A stretch of 64,000 nucleotides of DNA from Palsa-506 sp963836355 (lineage in GTDB: Bacteria > Actinomycetota > Actinomycetes > Streptosporangiales > Streptosporangiaceae). The position numbers were made by a program, and so were the translations under genes. Below the pieces are notes generated by a model that made no database searches, was not told the origin of the DNA, and saw only the letters and a list, made by a program, of their open reading frames with translations. How positions within the stretch are numbered: position 1 is the first letter of the stretch; each line of letters begins with the position of its first letter. The DNA lies in contig CAWIJO010000024.1 in NCBI GenBank assembly GCA_963836355.1, forward strand, positions 19,213 through 83,212, given 5' to 3'. This document shows positions 25,839 through 34,761 of this stretch, piece by piece.

Positions 25839-27062
25839 TGCCGGAGCGCGTTCCGCCAGCACATAGCCGACAACCTGGACAAACACGCCAGCGTGACACC
25901 GGCGACCTTCGATGCGGTTATGAGGATGCTCAGCTTCCAGCCCGCCGACGTCACCCGGCCAGCCGAGGTCAGCCAGCTGATCGGCGAGGACCGCCCGGAC
26001 ACGCTGGTCTACCTCGCACTGCCGCCGGGCCTGCTGCTATCGGTACTGCCAGCACTGGCGGCAGCAGGCCTGCGCATCTCGGACGCGGTCGCGATTGAGA
26101 AACCCTTCGGCACCGACCTGGCCTCAGCGCAACGGCTCAACGAGATCCTCCGCATCCAGCTGCCGCGACCGACGATCTTCCGGATCGACCACTTCCTGTC
26201 CAGCGAGCTCGTACGCAGGGTCGTCACCCTCCGGTTCCTCAACCGGGTCTTCGAGCCGATCTGGAACGCGGTACACGTCGAGAGTGTGGACATCAGCTGG
26301 CTGGAAAGCCTGACCCTCGAAGGCCGGGCCTCCTACTACGACAAGGCTGGCGCCATGAAAGACATGGTGCAGAACCATCTCATGGAAGTCATGGCGCTGG
26401 TCCTCATGGAACAGCCGGCCCGCATCGACGCCAACTCGTTCCGGGGCGTGCGTGTCGAGGGTCTGCGGGCAGTGGCCACACCGGCCGCGGAGCGGATGCG
26501 CAGCCGAACCGTCCGCGCCCAGTACACCGCCGGCACGATCGGGACCCGGCAGGTGCCGTCCTACGTCGACGAGCCCGGCGTCGACCCCAGCCGCAACACC
26601 GAGACCTACGCGTCCCTGACCGTGGAGGTGGACAACCCGCGGTGGGCGGGGGTTCCGTTCACTTTGCGTTCGGGCAAAGCTCTCGCGGCGGACTCGGCCG
26701 AGATCGCCATCCAATTCCGCCCGATTCCCCGATACCTGCTCGACCAGTGGCCCGGCGTCGAACCGAATGTCCTCAGGCTCGGTCTCGCACAGCCGTACGT
26801 GCGGCTGTCCACCACGCTCAACGGCCCGGAGCGCACAGCCGAGACACAGCAGCTCGAGGCGCGCTCGACACCACCCCGGTTCACGGCCTATGCCCATCTG
26901 ATCCTCGAAATGCTCAACAGCGACCCGACCCTGTTCATCCGCGGCGACGAGGCCGAGGAAGCCTGGCGCATCATCGACCCCGTGATTAAGGCGTGGACAG
27001 CCGGGGACGTCCCGATGCAGGAGTACGCTGCCGGTGCAGCGCCGCCAGGACCCGTCAGCTGA
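25839..27062 (+). pseudogene. zwf: Glucose-6-phosphate 1-dehydrogenase lacking its NADP-binding N-terminus
   Basis: Homology starts at SAFRQHIADNLDKHASVTPA and runs to the C-terminus: AVAIEKPFGTDLASAQRLNE, active-site region FRIDHFLSSELVRRVVTLRF, NRVFEPIWNAVHVESVDISW, GRASYYDKAGAMKDMVQNHL, YVDEPGVDPSRNTETYASLT, WAGVPFTLRSGKALA and DPTLFIRGDEAEEAWRIIDP. About 50-60 N-terminal residues, including the GxxGDL coenzyme motif, are absent. In their place the frame is open upstream into the SMP-30 tail from 25446. The catalytic His is present, but the usual Gly-Lys after DHY/FL is Ser-Ser. A deletion joining an SMP-30 gene to zwf best explains it. Confidence 0.78.
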
Positions 27063-27101
27063 CCCGCTCACCGGCCGGCCGGGACAGATCCGGGGTGCTC
27101 G

Positions 27102-28733
27102 TTACGCGACTGCGGCGCGGTCGGCGGGTTTCTTCTTGGGGGGTGGTTTTGCGTGGGGGAGGTCCCGGGTGAATGCCAGGGAGATCAGCGCGAGGAGCGC
27201 GGCGGCTAGCAGGCCGGCTTTGAGTGACCGGAGCTGGGCTTGGCTGTAGTCCTCGACGATTGCCTGGGCGGTGGCCGGGTCGAGGCCGGCTTTCTGCGCG
27301 GACTTCTTGACCTGGCTGGTGGAGACGAAGTTGGTGCTGTTGCCGGCGGCCACGCCGACCTGGGCCGCGACCTGGTCGCTGATCCGCTGGTCGGCCTGGA
27401 TGTTCGACACGAACGTGCCGGTCAGGCCGGCCAGGACGATCGCGCCGATCAGGGCGACCCCGAGCGATGATCCGAGCTGCTGTCCGGTGTACTGCAGGCC
27501 GCCGGCTTCGCTGCGCCCTGATTCCTCGACCGAGGACTGCACCACGTTGCCGAGCTGGGAGACCATCAGCCCCATTCCGATGCCGAGCAGGCCCATCGAC
27601 ACGGCGAAGCCGGCATCGGCCAGGGCTGGCTTGATGGTGGCGAGCAGGGCGATGACGGCGACGACGGTGGTGATCAGCCCGGCACGGACGATGGAGCGGA
27701 CAGGGTAGCGGGCTGACAGCCGGGAACCCACCGCGGCGGTGAGGAACATGGTGATGGAGATGGGCAGCATTTTGATGCCCGTCTGGAGCGCGTCGAGGCC
27801 GAGCACTAGCTGCAGGTACAGGGGAACGACGAAGAAGACGCCCATCAGGATCAGGTTCTGGGTGAACAGGCCCACCAGCCCCGACCGCAGCGGCGGCAAC
27901 TTGACCAGGTCCAGATGCACGAGCGGGTCGGTGCCGGCGTCCTCGCGGTGGCGCTGCCAGGTCACGAAGCCCCACAGCAGCGCCCCGCCGGCCGCGATGA
28001 CGAACATCGTCAGCGACAAGCCGAACGGCTCCACCGGGGAGTTCTTCGGCTTGACCCAGCCCCATGTGCTCGACTCCAGCACGGCCAGCACCACCAGGCC
28101 CAGGCCGGACGCGGACAGCACCGCGCCGGCCAGGTCGAAGCGGGGAGCCGGGCCGCCCCGGGGAGCGTCTGCGACCAGGCGGGTCATGGCCAGGATGAAC
28201 AAGACCAGCACCACCTCGCCGACGAACACCACCCGCCAGGTCAGCTCCGTGGTGGCCCAGCCGCCGAGGATGGGACCCACAGCGATGCCAGCGCCGGCCA
28301 CGCCGCCGATCACCGCATAGGCCGCCTTGCGTGCTCGTCCTTCGAAGTTCCCGGCGATCAGCGCAGCCAGGGCGGGCAGCACCAGCGCGGCACCGATCCC
28401 TTCCAGGACCGACCACCCCAGGGCCAGCACCCCCACGGTCGGTGCGGCCGCGGTCAGGCCTGAGCCGCAGCCGTAGATGACAAGGCCGACGGCGAAGGCC
28501 CGGCGGCGGCCGATGATGTCGCCGATCTTGGCGCCCGCCAGCATCAGCATGGCCATCACCAGGCAATACAAGGTGATGACAGCCTGAATCGTGGTGACCG
28601 TCGTGTCGAAATCCTTGGTCAGGGCGCTGATCGAGACGTTCATGACCGACTGGTCCAGAACCATCACGAACTGAGCAGTCGCCAGCGCGATCAGCGCATA
28701 CGACCCCCTCGTCGGCGCGCCTTCTGCTGCCAT
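27102..28733 (-). CDS. DHA2-family MFS transporter (multidrug efflux-like)
   Basis: A 543-residue, 14-helix major-facilitator protein of the drug:proton antiporter-2 family. Features: ATAQFVMVLDQSVMNVSISA in helix 1 with the membrane-embedded Asp, motif A-like GAKIGDIIGRRRAFAVGLVI, motif C GGVAGAGIAVGPILGGWATT, and a basic C-terminal tail (LPHAKPPPKKKPADRAAVA). ATG 28733 with GGGAGG upstream is chosen over longer frames because it places helix 1 at residue ~13. It exports unknown toxic compounds. It lies 70 bp downstream of DUF2252 copy 1 on the same strand, so it is probably co-transcribed. It is intact. Confidence 0.9.
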   Translation of the reverse strand: MAAEGAPTRGSYALIALATAQFVMVLDQSVMNVSISALTKDFDTTVTTIQAVITLYCLVMAMLMLAGAKIGDIIGRRRAFAVGLVIYGCGSGLTAAAPTVGVLALGWSVLEGIGAALVLPALAALIAGNFEGRARKAAYAVIGGVAGAGIAVGPILGGWATTELTWRVVFVGEVVLVLFILAMTRLVADAPRGGPAPRFDLAGAVLSASGLGLVVLAVLESSTWGWVKPKNSPVEPFGLSLTMFVIAAGGALLWGFVTWQRHREDAGTDPLVHLDLVKLPPLRSGLVGLFTQNLILMGVFFVVPLYLQLVLGLDALQTGIKMLPISITMFLTAAVGSRLSARYPVRSIVRAGLITTVVAVIALLATIKPALADAGFAVSMGLLGIGMGLMVSQLGNVVQSSVEESGRSEAGGLQYTGQQLGSSLGVALIGAIVLAGLTGTFVSNIQADQRISDQVAAQVGVAAGNSTNFVSTSQVKKSAQKAGLDPATAQAIVEDYSQAQLRSLKAGLLAAALLALISLAFTRDLPHAKPPPKKKPADRAAVA

Positions 28734-28803
28734 CCCGTACCTCCCGCCAGTCGGCCTGTCCAACCCGGCACCGCCAGGCGCTGCACGGCCTGCAATCGCT
28801 GCC

Positions 28804-30270
28804 CTAAATCTCAGTGGTGGCCTGAGCCTTGCCGTCCTTGACGGCGGCCTTAAGGGCGGCGTAGTCGTCGCTCGTTCTGGTCGGCGTAGGTTTCGGCGAA
28901 GCCGGCGATGGCCTGGTCGAACCGGGCGGAGCCGCCGAGGTAGGCGGCGAGCGCGAGGCGGTCCCCGGAGCGGGCGTGCGCCCGGGCCAGGGTCCAGCCG
29001 CACAGCCGGGCGTAGATCGTCATACCTTCGGGGAGCATCTGCTCGATCGGCACGGAGAATTTCCAGTCCCGCAGCTGCCGCACGTAGAAGTCACGGTCGA
29101 CCCCGTCGACGGGGTCGGGGCGCGGGTCCAGCCGAGGAAGATGTCACTCTGGGCCTGCATCAGGTGCTGCCCGGCGACCACCCGCTCGCCCTGGTTAGCG
29201 TAGCGGCTGCGGCCAGCAATAGTCCGCCAGGACCGACGGCTGGGCTTCCTTGGCCTGCAGGAACAACGGCTCGTCCCGTCGTCGGCCTCCATCAGTACGA
29301 TCCAGGCCCGGGTACCGACGCTGCCCACCCCGACGACCTTGCGGGCCACCTGGACCAGTCTGAACTGTTCCAGCAAGTGCCGCCGGTCAGACTGCAGAGA
29401 GCGCCGGTACTTGCCAATCACCTGCGCAGCTGCTCGTACAACGCATCAGCCTCACTCGGCGAAGAACTCCTCGACCGGGACGATCATCGGTGGGTCACTG
29501 ATGATCCGCCGCCGCCCGTCGACCACCGTGGTCAGCTTGCCAGCGCCTGCATGCTGTCCCGGGTGTGGGCCTTGGCCAGCAGCTTCTCGGTAGCCTTGAA
29601 CCGTTCGGCCGTGACCTGCGCCCGGAACTGCCGGCGATGGCCTCCTCGATGTCCAGGTGGGCGTACCAGACCGCCAGCACGGCTGCCCGGCGAACCCGCG
29701 CATCGCCGTGCGATAGCCCTCGGCCGCAGCCAGGACGATCTTGCGGCGGGCCTTGGCGGGGAACCCGCTGTCCCGTCCTGCCACCGCGAAGCTTGCGGCC
29801 AGCCGTTTGACGTCCCATTCGAACGGGCCGGGCAGGGTCTCGTCGAAGTCGTTGACGTCGAAGACCAGCCGCCGCTCCGGTGACGCGAATGCGCCGAAAT
29901 TGGACAGGTGCGCGTCGCCGCACAACTGCACCCGCAGCCCGGAGGTCGACGTGCCGGCCAGGTCCGCGGCCATCGGCAGCGCCGCCCCCCGGTAAAAGGT
30001 GAACGGGGAGACCAGCATCCGCCCGTGCCGCACCGGCACCAGCTCCGGCACCCGCGACTCCGCCTGGCCCAGCAGCAGCCCGACCGGATCCCGCGCACCA
30101 CCAGCCCGGAACTCGGCATGGGACTCCAGCGGCGCCACCGCCCGGGCATCCTTCCCCCGCGCCGCGCGGTCCGCGCGGCTCAGCTGCTCCACCGCCGCCC
30201 GCGCCGGACCCCGGCCAGAAGCCCGCACAGCAGGCCTCCCCTTTGCCGCACGATCAGCCGTCACTGTCAT
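28804..30270 (-). pseudogene. DUF2252 protein, copy 1, several frameshifts
   Basis: ATG 30270 follows GGAGGGG. The first frame contains SRADRAARGKDARAVAPLES, MLVSPFTFYRGAALPMAADL, the hallmark LCGDAHLSNFGAFASPERRL and VFDVNDFDETLPGPFEWDVK, then AEGYRTAMRGFAGQP. Later parts (TRAWIVLMEADD, VRQLRDWKFSVPIEQML, CGWTLARAHARSGDRLALAA and ...TTEI) are scattered over other frames, ending with TAG at 28804. At least five single-base changes are needed to restore it. Comparison with copy 2 (59260-60730), which shares most of the sequence, makes the breaks obvious. DUF2252 has a kinase-like fold; its role is unknown. Confidence 0.8.
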
Positions 30271-30378
30271 GACCATTCCCCTCCGGGCCGCAGCAGCGCG
30301 ATACCACCGGCCGGTAAACGCACCACGGATGACTCCCTGATTCTGCTACCAGGCAAGCATCACCACACCGGGATGACA

Positions 30379-30396
30379 TCACCCCTGAAGGGGTGA
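30379..30396. promoter_or_regulatory. Palindrome upstream of DUF2252 copy 1 (motif copy 4)
   Basis: TCACCCCTGAAGGGGTGA has 7-bp perfect arms around TGAA (mismatched centre). It lies ~110 bp upstream of the DUF2252 start. Confidence 0.6.
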
Positions 30397-30405
30397 ACAC
30401 GGCGT

Positions 30406-31071
30406 TCACGGTCCCGTGAGCAGCCAGCCCGCATGCGCGTAGGCCGTTTCCCCTCCGACGATCGCCGCCGTCAGTCCCGCTGAGCGGAATCGAGCCGAAT
30501 TCATCGGTGGCACTCTACGGGGGAGATTCTGCAGGCATGGTGACGACGGCCACGCCGCGGCTTGGGAGTGCAGGAACTGCCGCCAGGTTGTGTCGGTGCG
30601 TCGTTTGGGAGCCGGCGGGATCCGCAGCGCCTTGAGCACCCGGCGGATCGTGGGCGCGCTGGCCCGGTGGCCGAGCTTGAGCAGCTCACCCTGGATCCGC
30701 TGGCAGCCCCAGCCGGTGTTCTCGGTGGCGAGCCGCTCGATGAGCGCGGTGATCTCGGCGCTGACTGGCGGCCGTCCCGTCCGGTTCGGGTAGGTCCACT
30801 TCCGGGTGACCAGGCGGCGGTGCCACCGGAGCACCGTGCCGGGCGTGACCAGCCGGTGCAATCGCAGCCTTCCCGGCAGGAGCCGGATCAGCGCGGCGAG
30901 GACGGCGCGGTCGGCCCAGTCCAGCCGGGGCCGCGGAGTGGCACGGCGCAGCACGGCGATCTCGTGCCGCAACACCAGCAGCTCGGCGTTCTTGGAGGCG
31001 GATGAACGGCCGCACAGGACCAGCCAGCCGCAGACCCGGATAAAGATGAGATAGAGCAGACGAAGGGACAC
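30406..31071 (-). pseudogene. Truncated integrase-type transposase
   Basis: The N-terminal ~185 residues match actinobacterial rve-type transposases. MSLRLLYLIFIRVCGWLVLC, SKNAELLVLRHEIAVLRRAT and LDWADRAVLAALIRLLPGRL are followed by the helix-turn-helix region TPGTVLRWHRRLVTRKW, RTGRPPVSAEITALIERLAT, and GCQRIQGELLKLGHRASAPT with IRRVLKALRIPPAP. The DDE catalytic core that should follow (after WRQFLHSQA) is absent; the frame ends in unrelated sequence. It is a relic without transposase activity. Confidence 0.72.
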
Positions 31072-31301
31072 GGGCGATCATCATGGCCTACCGGTAACCT
31101 AGCGCATCGCTGCAGCTCACAGGCCGGCCAGACTTCTGGCACCCCACAGGACCTGATCGCCGACCCGAAGCCCAAAGCGAAGCCACCCGCGGCACCCGGC
31201 CAGCGAGGCCACCCGCCAAGCATCGAGCGCCCCCGAGCGGCCCGGCCCTGGCGAACCGCCCACCTGGGCTAGTCCGGTCAGATGAATACCCCCAACACGA
31301 G

Positions 31302-32638
31302 TTATAGCCTGTGGCGCGTTTCTCGGGGACCAGGGCCGTGATCGCCCCGGTCATCGTGACGGCGGGGCTCACCGTGACACCTCGCGCGCCGGCGCATCCG
31401 GATCCAGCGCGCACTTGGAGAGCAGGCCCAAGGAGGGTTCAGGTAGACGCCGGTCGACTGGACGGACTGGTGACCGAGGATGTCGGCGATCTGCTCGACC
31501 GGCGTGCCGCCCTCAACTGGTAGGGAGCGGTTTACCGGCCGTGTCGAATACCTCAAGTCGAGGAGCGGCGAGATGGGGACTCTCGTCCTCCTTGGTGCGT
31601 CTTTGCCGTTGCCGCAGATGCATCAACGCGTCATGCGGCGTTACAAAAGCTGATGCAACATCGTGCCGTCTGCCGCAACCCAGTCCTCACACGACCATGT
31701 TGACCTGCGGTTTCTCGCCAAGCACTGCACACGGCAGTCGGCAAGCACGGTTCCGGTTCCCTTACGGCGCCGTCCTCACGCTTTCCGGGGAGTGATGCAT
31801 CTGATGCAACTCCGCGCCCTTCAAACTGGGTCGCCAGCGTATGCCGGAGCGAGTGCATGCCATGACGGCGTTTCTCGCTCACCCGCACGTGCGCCACCCG
31901 GGCGTGCTAGACCAGGATCTGATGCAGATGGTCCTGGTCGGAGAACGGCCCGATCGGGGCCAGGTGCCGCACGAGCACCTGCGGGCAGTCACTGTCCGGC
32001 CGGCCATGGCGGATGTAGTCGATCACCGCCCAGCCGGCTTCTTTCAGCAGCGGCAGCTGCACCCGGTGACCGGTCTTGGCCTGCGTCACGAACAGCCGGC
32101 TGCCAGGCCAGTCGAAGTCGGCGAACTCCAGCCGCCTGATGTCAACGCCGCGCAGCCCGAGCCTGGTGATCAGCAGGATGATCGCGTAGTCCCGCTTCCC
32201 GCACGGGTTGTCCCGGTCGATCGCGTCCACGATCCTGGCCACCTCGCCCGGATCCCACACCGACGGGATCCTGGCCTGCCTGCTGGAGCGTGCCGCCCGG
32301 ACCGCCTCCAGGCACGCGCCGCCGGCCAGGCCGACGGCGGACGCGAACCGCAGGAACGACCGCACCGCGCACAGTTTCTGCTCGACAGTCTTGAACTGGT
32401 AGCCCGCAAGCGTGGCGACGAACGCCCCGATCGTGGCGGCGTCACAGCAGGCCAGCCCGCCGCGGGTGCCGGCGAACGCGACGAACTCCCCGGCCAGCGT
32501 CCCGTAGGTCGGCACTGGACGAGTTCCTGGCCGCCCAGGCGGCCTGACAAGGAGGCGGCTAGCGCCGCCGCTAGTTCCCGAAGCCGGGTGCCGCAGCCTA
32601 CGGGGCCGCCCCTCCGGCCTCAAGGCTGCCTGCGGCAT
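31302..32638 (-). pseudogene. Tyrosine recombinase split by an insertion
   Basis: The N-terminal SAM-like domain (YGTLAGEFVAFAGTRGG, YQFKTVEQKLCAVRSFLRFA) and catalytic domain (YAIILLITRLGLRGVDIRRL with the first Arg, then AKTGHRVQLPLLKEAGWAVI) are present down to 31907. The box-II segment RHGMHSLRHTLATQ lies in a further frame at ~31840, and the rest (VEGGTPVEQIADILGHQSVQ, STGVYL with the catalytic Tyr) resumes near 31515, after ~290 bases of unrelated DNA. The true start is probably GTG 32515. It is a XerC/D-like or phage-type integrase, now inactive. The IS4 element lies directly upstream. Confidence 0.72.
31526..31822. mobile_element. ~290-bp insert inside the tyrosine recombinase
   Basis: This stretch separates the RHTLATQ and EGGTPVEQ parts of the recombinase. 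It is less GC-rich than its surroundings and carries several TGATGCA/TGCATCA words (near 31617, 31652, 31793 and 31801). Imperfect direct repeats flank it (CAGTTTGAAGGGCG and CAGTTGAGGGCGGC on the reverse strand). It has no ORF of note and could be a MITE-like element. Confidence 0.45.
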
Positions 32639-32649
32639 CGCTTCGCGAC

Positions 32650-34445
32650 CAATGCCGCGAAGTTAGGGGATTGGCGGCGTTGTCCAGGATTTATGGCGGC
32701 GTGTTGAGCGCGTAGGTGCCGGGTCCGGTCCGGGTGAGGAACCCCCAGCGTGCCCATTCGGCGAGCTGGGTGAGCAGGTTGCGGGGCTTGACCTGGAGGT
32801 GCCCGGCGAGTTCGCTGCCGCTCCAGTCCCGGCCAGGGTCGGTGTTCATGATCGTCATGATGCGCTGCCTGCGGGTGGGCGGCTGGGGCGACCTGGGCGT
32901 ATGGCGGGTCCGGCGGGGCGTGGCATCGAGCGGCGGGGTACAGATCGTGATGTCGATCGCGGTGATGGTGGCCGGGAGCTGAGGGCGGCCGTCGTCACGG
33001 CCGTGGTAGCGGGAGGTGCTGCATTTGACGTTGCGGGCGCTGTAGCGGAGCCGCCGGGCGGGTAGCAAGGTGTCCAGGACGGCCCGGCCGATGGCGCCGG
33101 GCAGGTCTGCGGGGCCGCCGGGGCAGACTCCGGCGGCTGCGGTGAGCTGGTCACGTGCGGTTTCGATGGCGGTGGTGAAGCTGGCCCGGTCGGGGTCGAT
33201 GCCAGGGCGGGTTTCCACGGCGGTGACCATGGCCATGCGCAGCAGCTGGTAGAGGGTAAGCAAGGCCCAGGTCTCCTGTTCCAGGCCTGGCCGGTCACCC
33301 GAGCGCAGGACATGGCCGTTCAGCAGGGTGTGCCGCAGGGCGAGGTAGGCGGTCTCGATCTCCCACCGCTCGTGATAGAGCCGGACCAGGGCGCCGGCCG
33401 GGTAGCGGCGGTGGTCGGTTAGCGTGGTGATCAGCCGGTAGCTGTCCCGGACGCTGCTGCCATCCGAGCCGGTCACGGCCAGGTGAGCTTCGATGATCCG
33501 CACTGCCAGGCCGTCCAGGCGCGACAGGTAGGAGCCGTCGGGCAGGTGGGCCAGCACCGGCGGTTTGCGGGTGGACGTGGCGCGGGCCAGCAGCATCGCC
33601 CCGGTCGCGGCGACGTCGCGCAGGAAGGCGCTGGCGTCGAAGGCCCGGTCCAGCAGCACGAGCATGCCCGGCCGCAGCAGCGGCAGTAGCCGCCGGGCCA
33701 GGTGAGCCTCGTCCCGGCTGGCTGCGGAGCCTATAGCGGCGCCCGGCAGAGCACGGGTGCCGGTCTCGGCCAGCGCCATCAGCCGCAGCGTGGGATACCC
33801 GGCGAAGCCCTGCCGGTAGCGGATCCGGCCCATCCAGGACCTGTTGCGGCTGGTGCCGGGGACCTTGAGGGAGTTCAGGCCGTCGAACGCGACGGTGCGC
33901 AGCCCGCCGAAGCGCACCCCTGGGGTGCGCGGCTGGGCCAGCGGGCCGGCGACCACCTCGAACAGCGCCCTCAGCGGAGCCGGGCCCAGGCGGCGGCGCA
34001 GGTCACGCAGCGCCTTCTCCGACGGGCGCGGCACGGTCATGCCCGCCAGCCCGGCAGTCAGCTTGGTCCAGACCCGGGCGTAACCCAGGCGCGGGTACAA
34101 GCCCAGCGCGAGCACGAAGTACACCCCGGCCCGTGAGGGCAGGTCCCGCAGCCGGCGCTGCACGGTCCTGGTCTGCTCCAGGACATCGTCGACCAGCTCG
34201 AACGGCAGGTACTGGGTTAACTCGCCCAGATGGCCGGGGGCGAACACCCCCGCCGCGACAGTGACGGCATGCGTGATGGTGACAGTGGCGGTGGCAGACT
34301 GAGTACGCAACGGGACCCCTGGTAGCCGGAAAGATCGTGGTGGGTTGACCCGATCTATCAGAGGTCCCGTCGCCTATCAACCCTCGTCACGCAGTCAGGC
34401 ACTCACCCTTGACTTGATCACGGTTGCCCTAACTTCGCGGCATTG
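32650..34445. mobile_element. Complete IS4-family insertion sequence with 10-bp target duplication
   Basis: The 19-bp terminal inverted repeats CAATGCCGCGAAGTTAGGG are perfect at 32650-32668 and, inverted, at 34427-34445. The flanks GCTTCGCGAC at 32640-32649 and 34446-34455 are identical 10-bp target-site duplications. The element is 1,796 bp and carries one transposase gene. Exact ends and duplication suggest fairly recent insertion, in contrast with the decayed elements around it. Confidence 0.9.
32691..34310 (-). CDS. IS4-family transposase
   Basis: A 539-residue intact DDE transposase. The N-terminal domain resembles IS4-type proteins (FAPGHLGELTQYLPFELVDD, LPSRAGVYFVLALGLYPRLG). The catalytic Asp residues lie in TVAFDGLNSLKVPG and LVLLDRAFDASAFL, and the Glu in LVRLYHERWEIETAYLALRH (the YREK-like signature). 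The C-terminus has a winged-helix-like segment (SGSELAGHLQVKPRNLLTQL). It starts at ATG 34310, inside the inverted repeats at 32650 and 34445. It is presumably active. Confidence 0.9.
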   Translation of the reverse strand: MRTQSATATVTITHAVTVAAGVFAPGHLGELTQYLPFELVDDVLEQTRTVQRRLRDLPSRAGVYFVLALGLYPRLGYARVWTKLTAGLAGMTVPRPSEKALRDLRRRLGPAPLRALFEVVAGPLAQPRTPGVRFGGLRTVAFDGLNSLKVPGTSRNRSWMGRIRYRQGFAGYPTLRLMALAETGTRALPGAAIGSAASRDEAHLARRLLPLLRPGMLVLLDRAFDASAFLRDVAATGAMLLARATSTRKPPVLAHLPDGSYLSRLDGLAVRIIEAHLAVTGSDGSSVRDSYRLITTLTDHRRYPAGALVRLYHERWEIETAYLALRHTLLNGHVLRSGDRPGLEQETWALLTLYQLLRMAMVTAVETRPGIDPDRASFTTAIETARDQLTAAAGVCPGGPADLPGAIGRAVLDTLLPARRLRYSARNVKCSTSRYHGRDDGRPQLPATITAIDITICTPPLDATPRRTRHTPRSPQPPTRRQRIMTIMNTDPGRDWSGSELAGHLQVKPRNLLTQLAEWARWGFLTRTGPGTYALNTPP

Positions 34446-34599
34446 GCTTCGCGACGGCCCTGCGGGCCGACCTTGACCCCGGAGACCACTGGCCCCTGAC
34501 GGCAGTACCAAAGGGGCAGGCCGGCAGCCTGCCCCGGCGCGGGATGCGGCACCCGGCGCGAGGCCGCTCACCGTGTATGGTTGGCGCGGAAGGGGTCAT

Positions 34600-34761
34600 C
34601 TACCGGCATTGTTGCGACGACCCCTTGAACCCGCCGAGGCTCCATTCGTCCTCGTGCGGCCCGTCGATCTCGCGGACATCACTCCCGGCGGCTTGGAATG
34701 CCTCGTCGCCGGCCTGGGCGAGCAGGTCGGCGACCCTGAACTCGGGGGAATGGATCATCAT
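34600..34761 (-). CDS. Small hypothetical protein, translationally coupled
   Basis: ATG 34761 overlaps the stop of the upstream gene (ATGATGA, stop at 34758-34760), a typical coupled start. The 53-residue product reads MMIHSPEFRVADLLAQAGDE, AFQAAGSDVREIDGPHEDEW and SLGGFKGSSQQCR. No domain is recognised. It would be the fourth gene of the 36674-34600 operon. Confidence 0.5.
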   Translation of the reverse strand: MMIHSPEFRVADLLAQAGDEAFQAAGSDVREIDGPHEDEWSLGGFKGSSQQCR

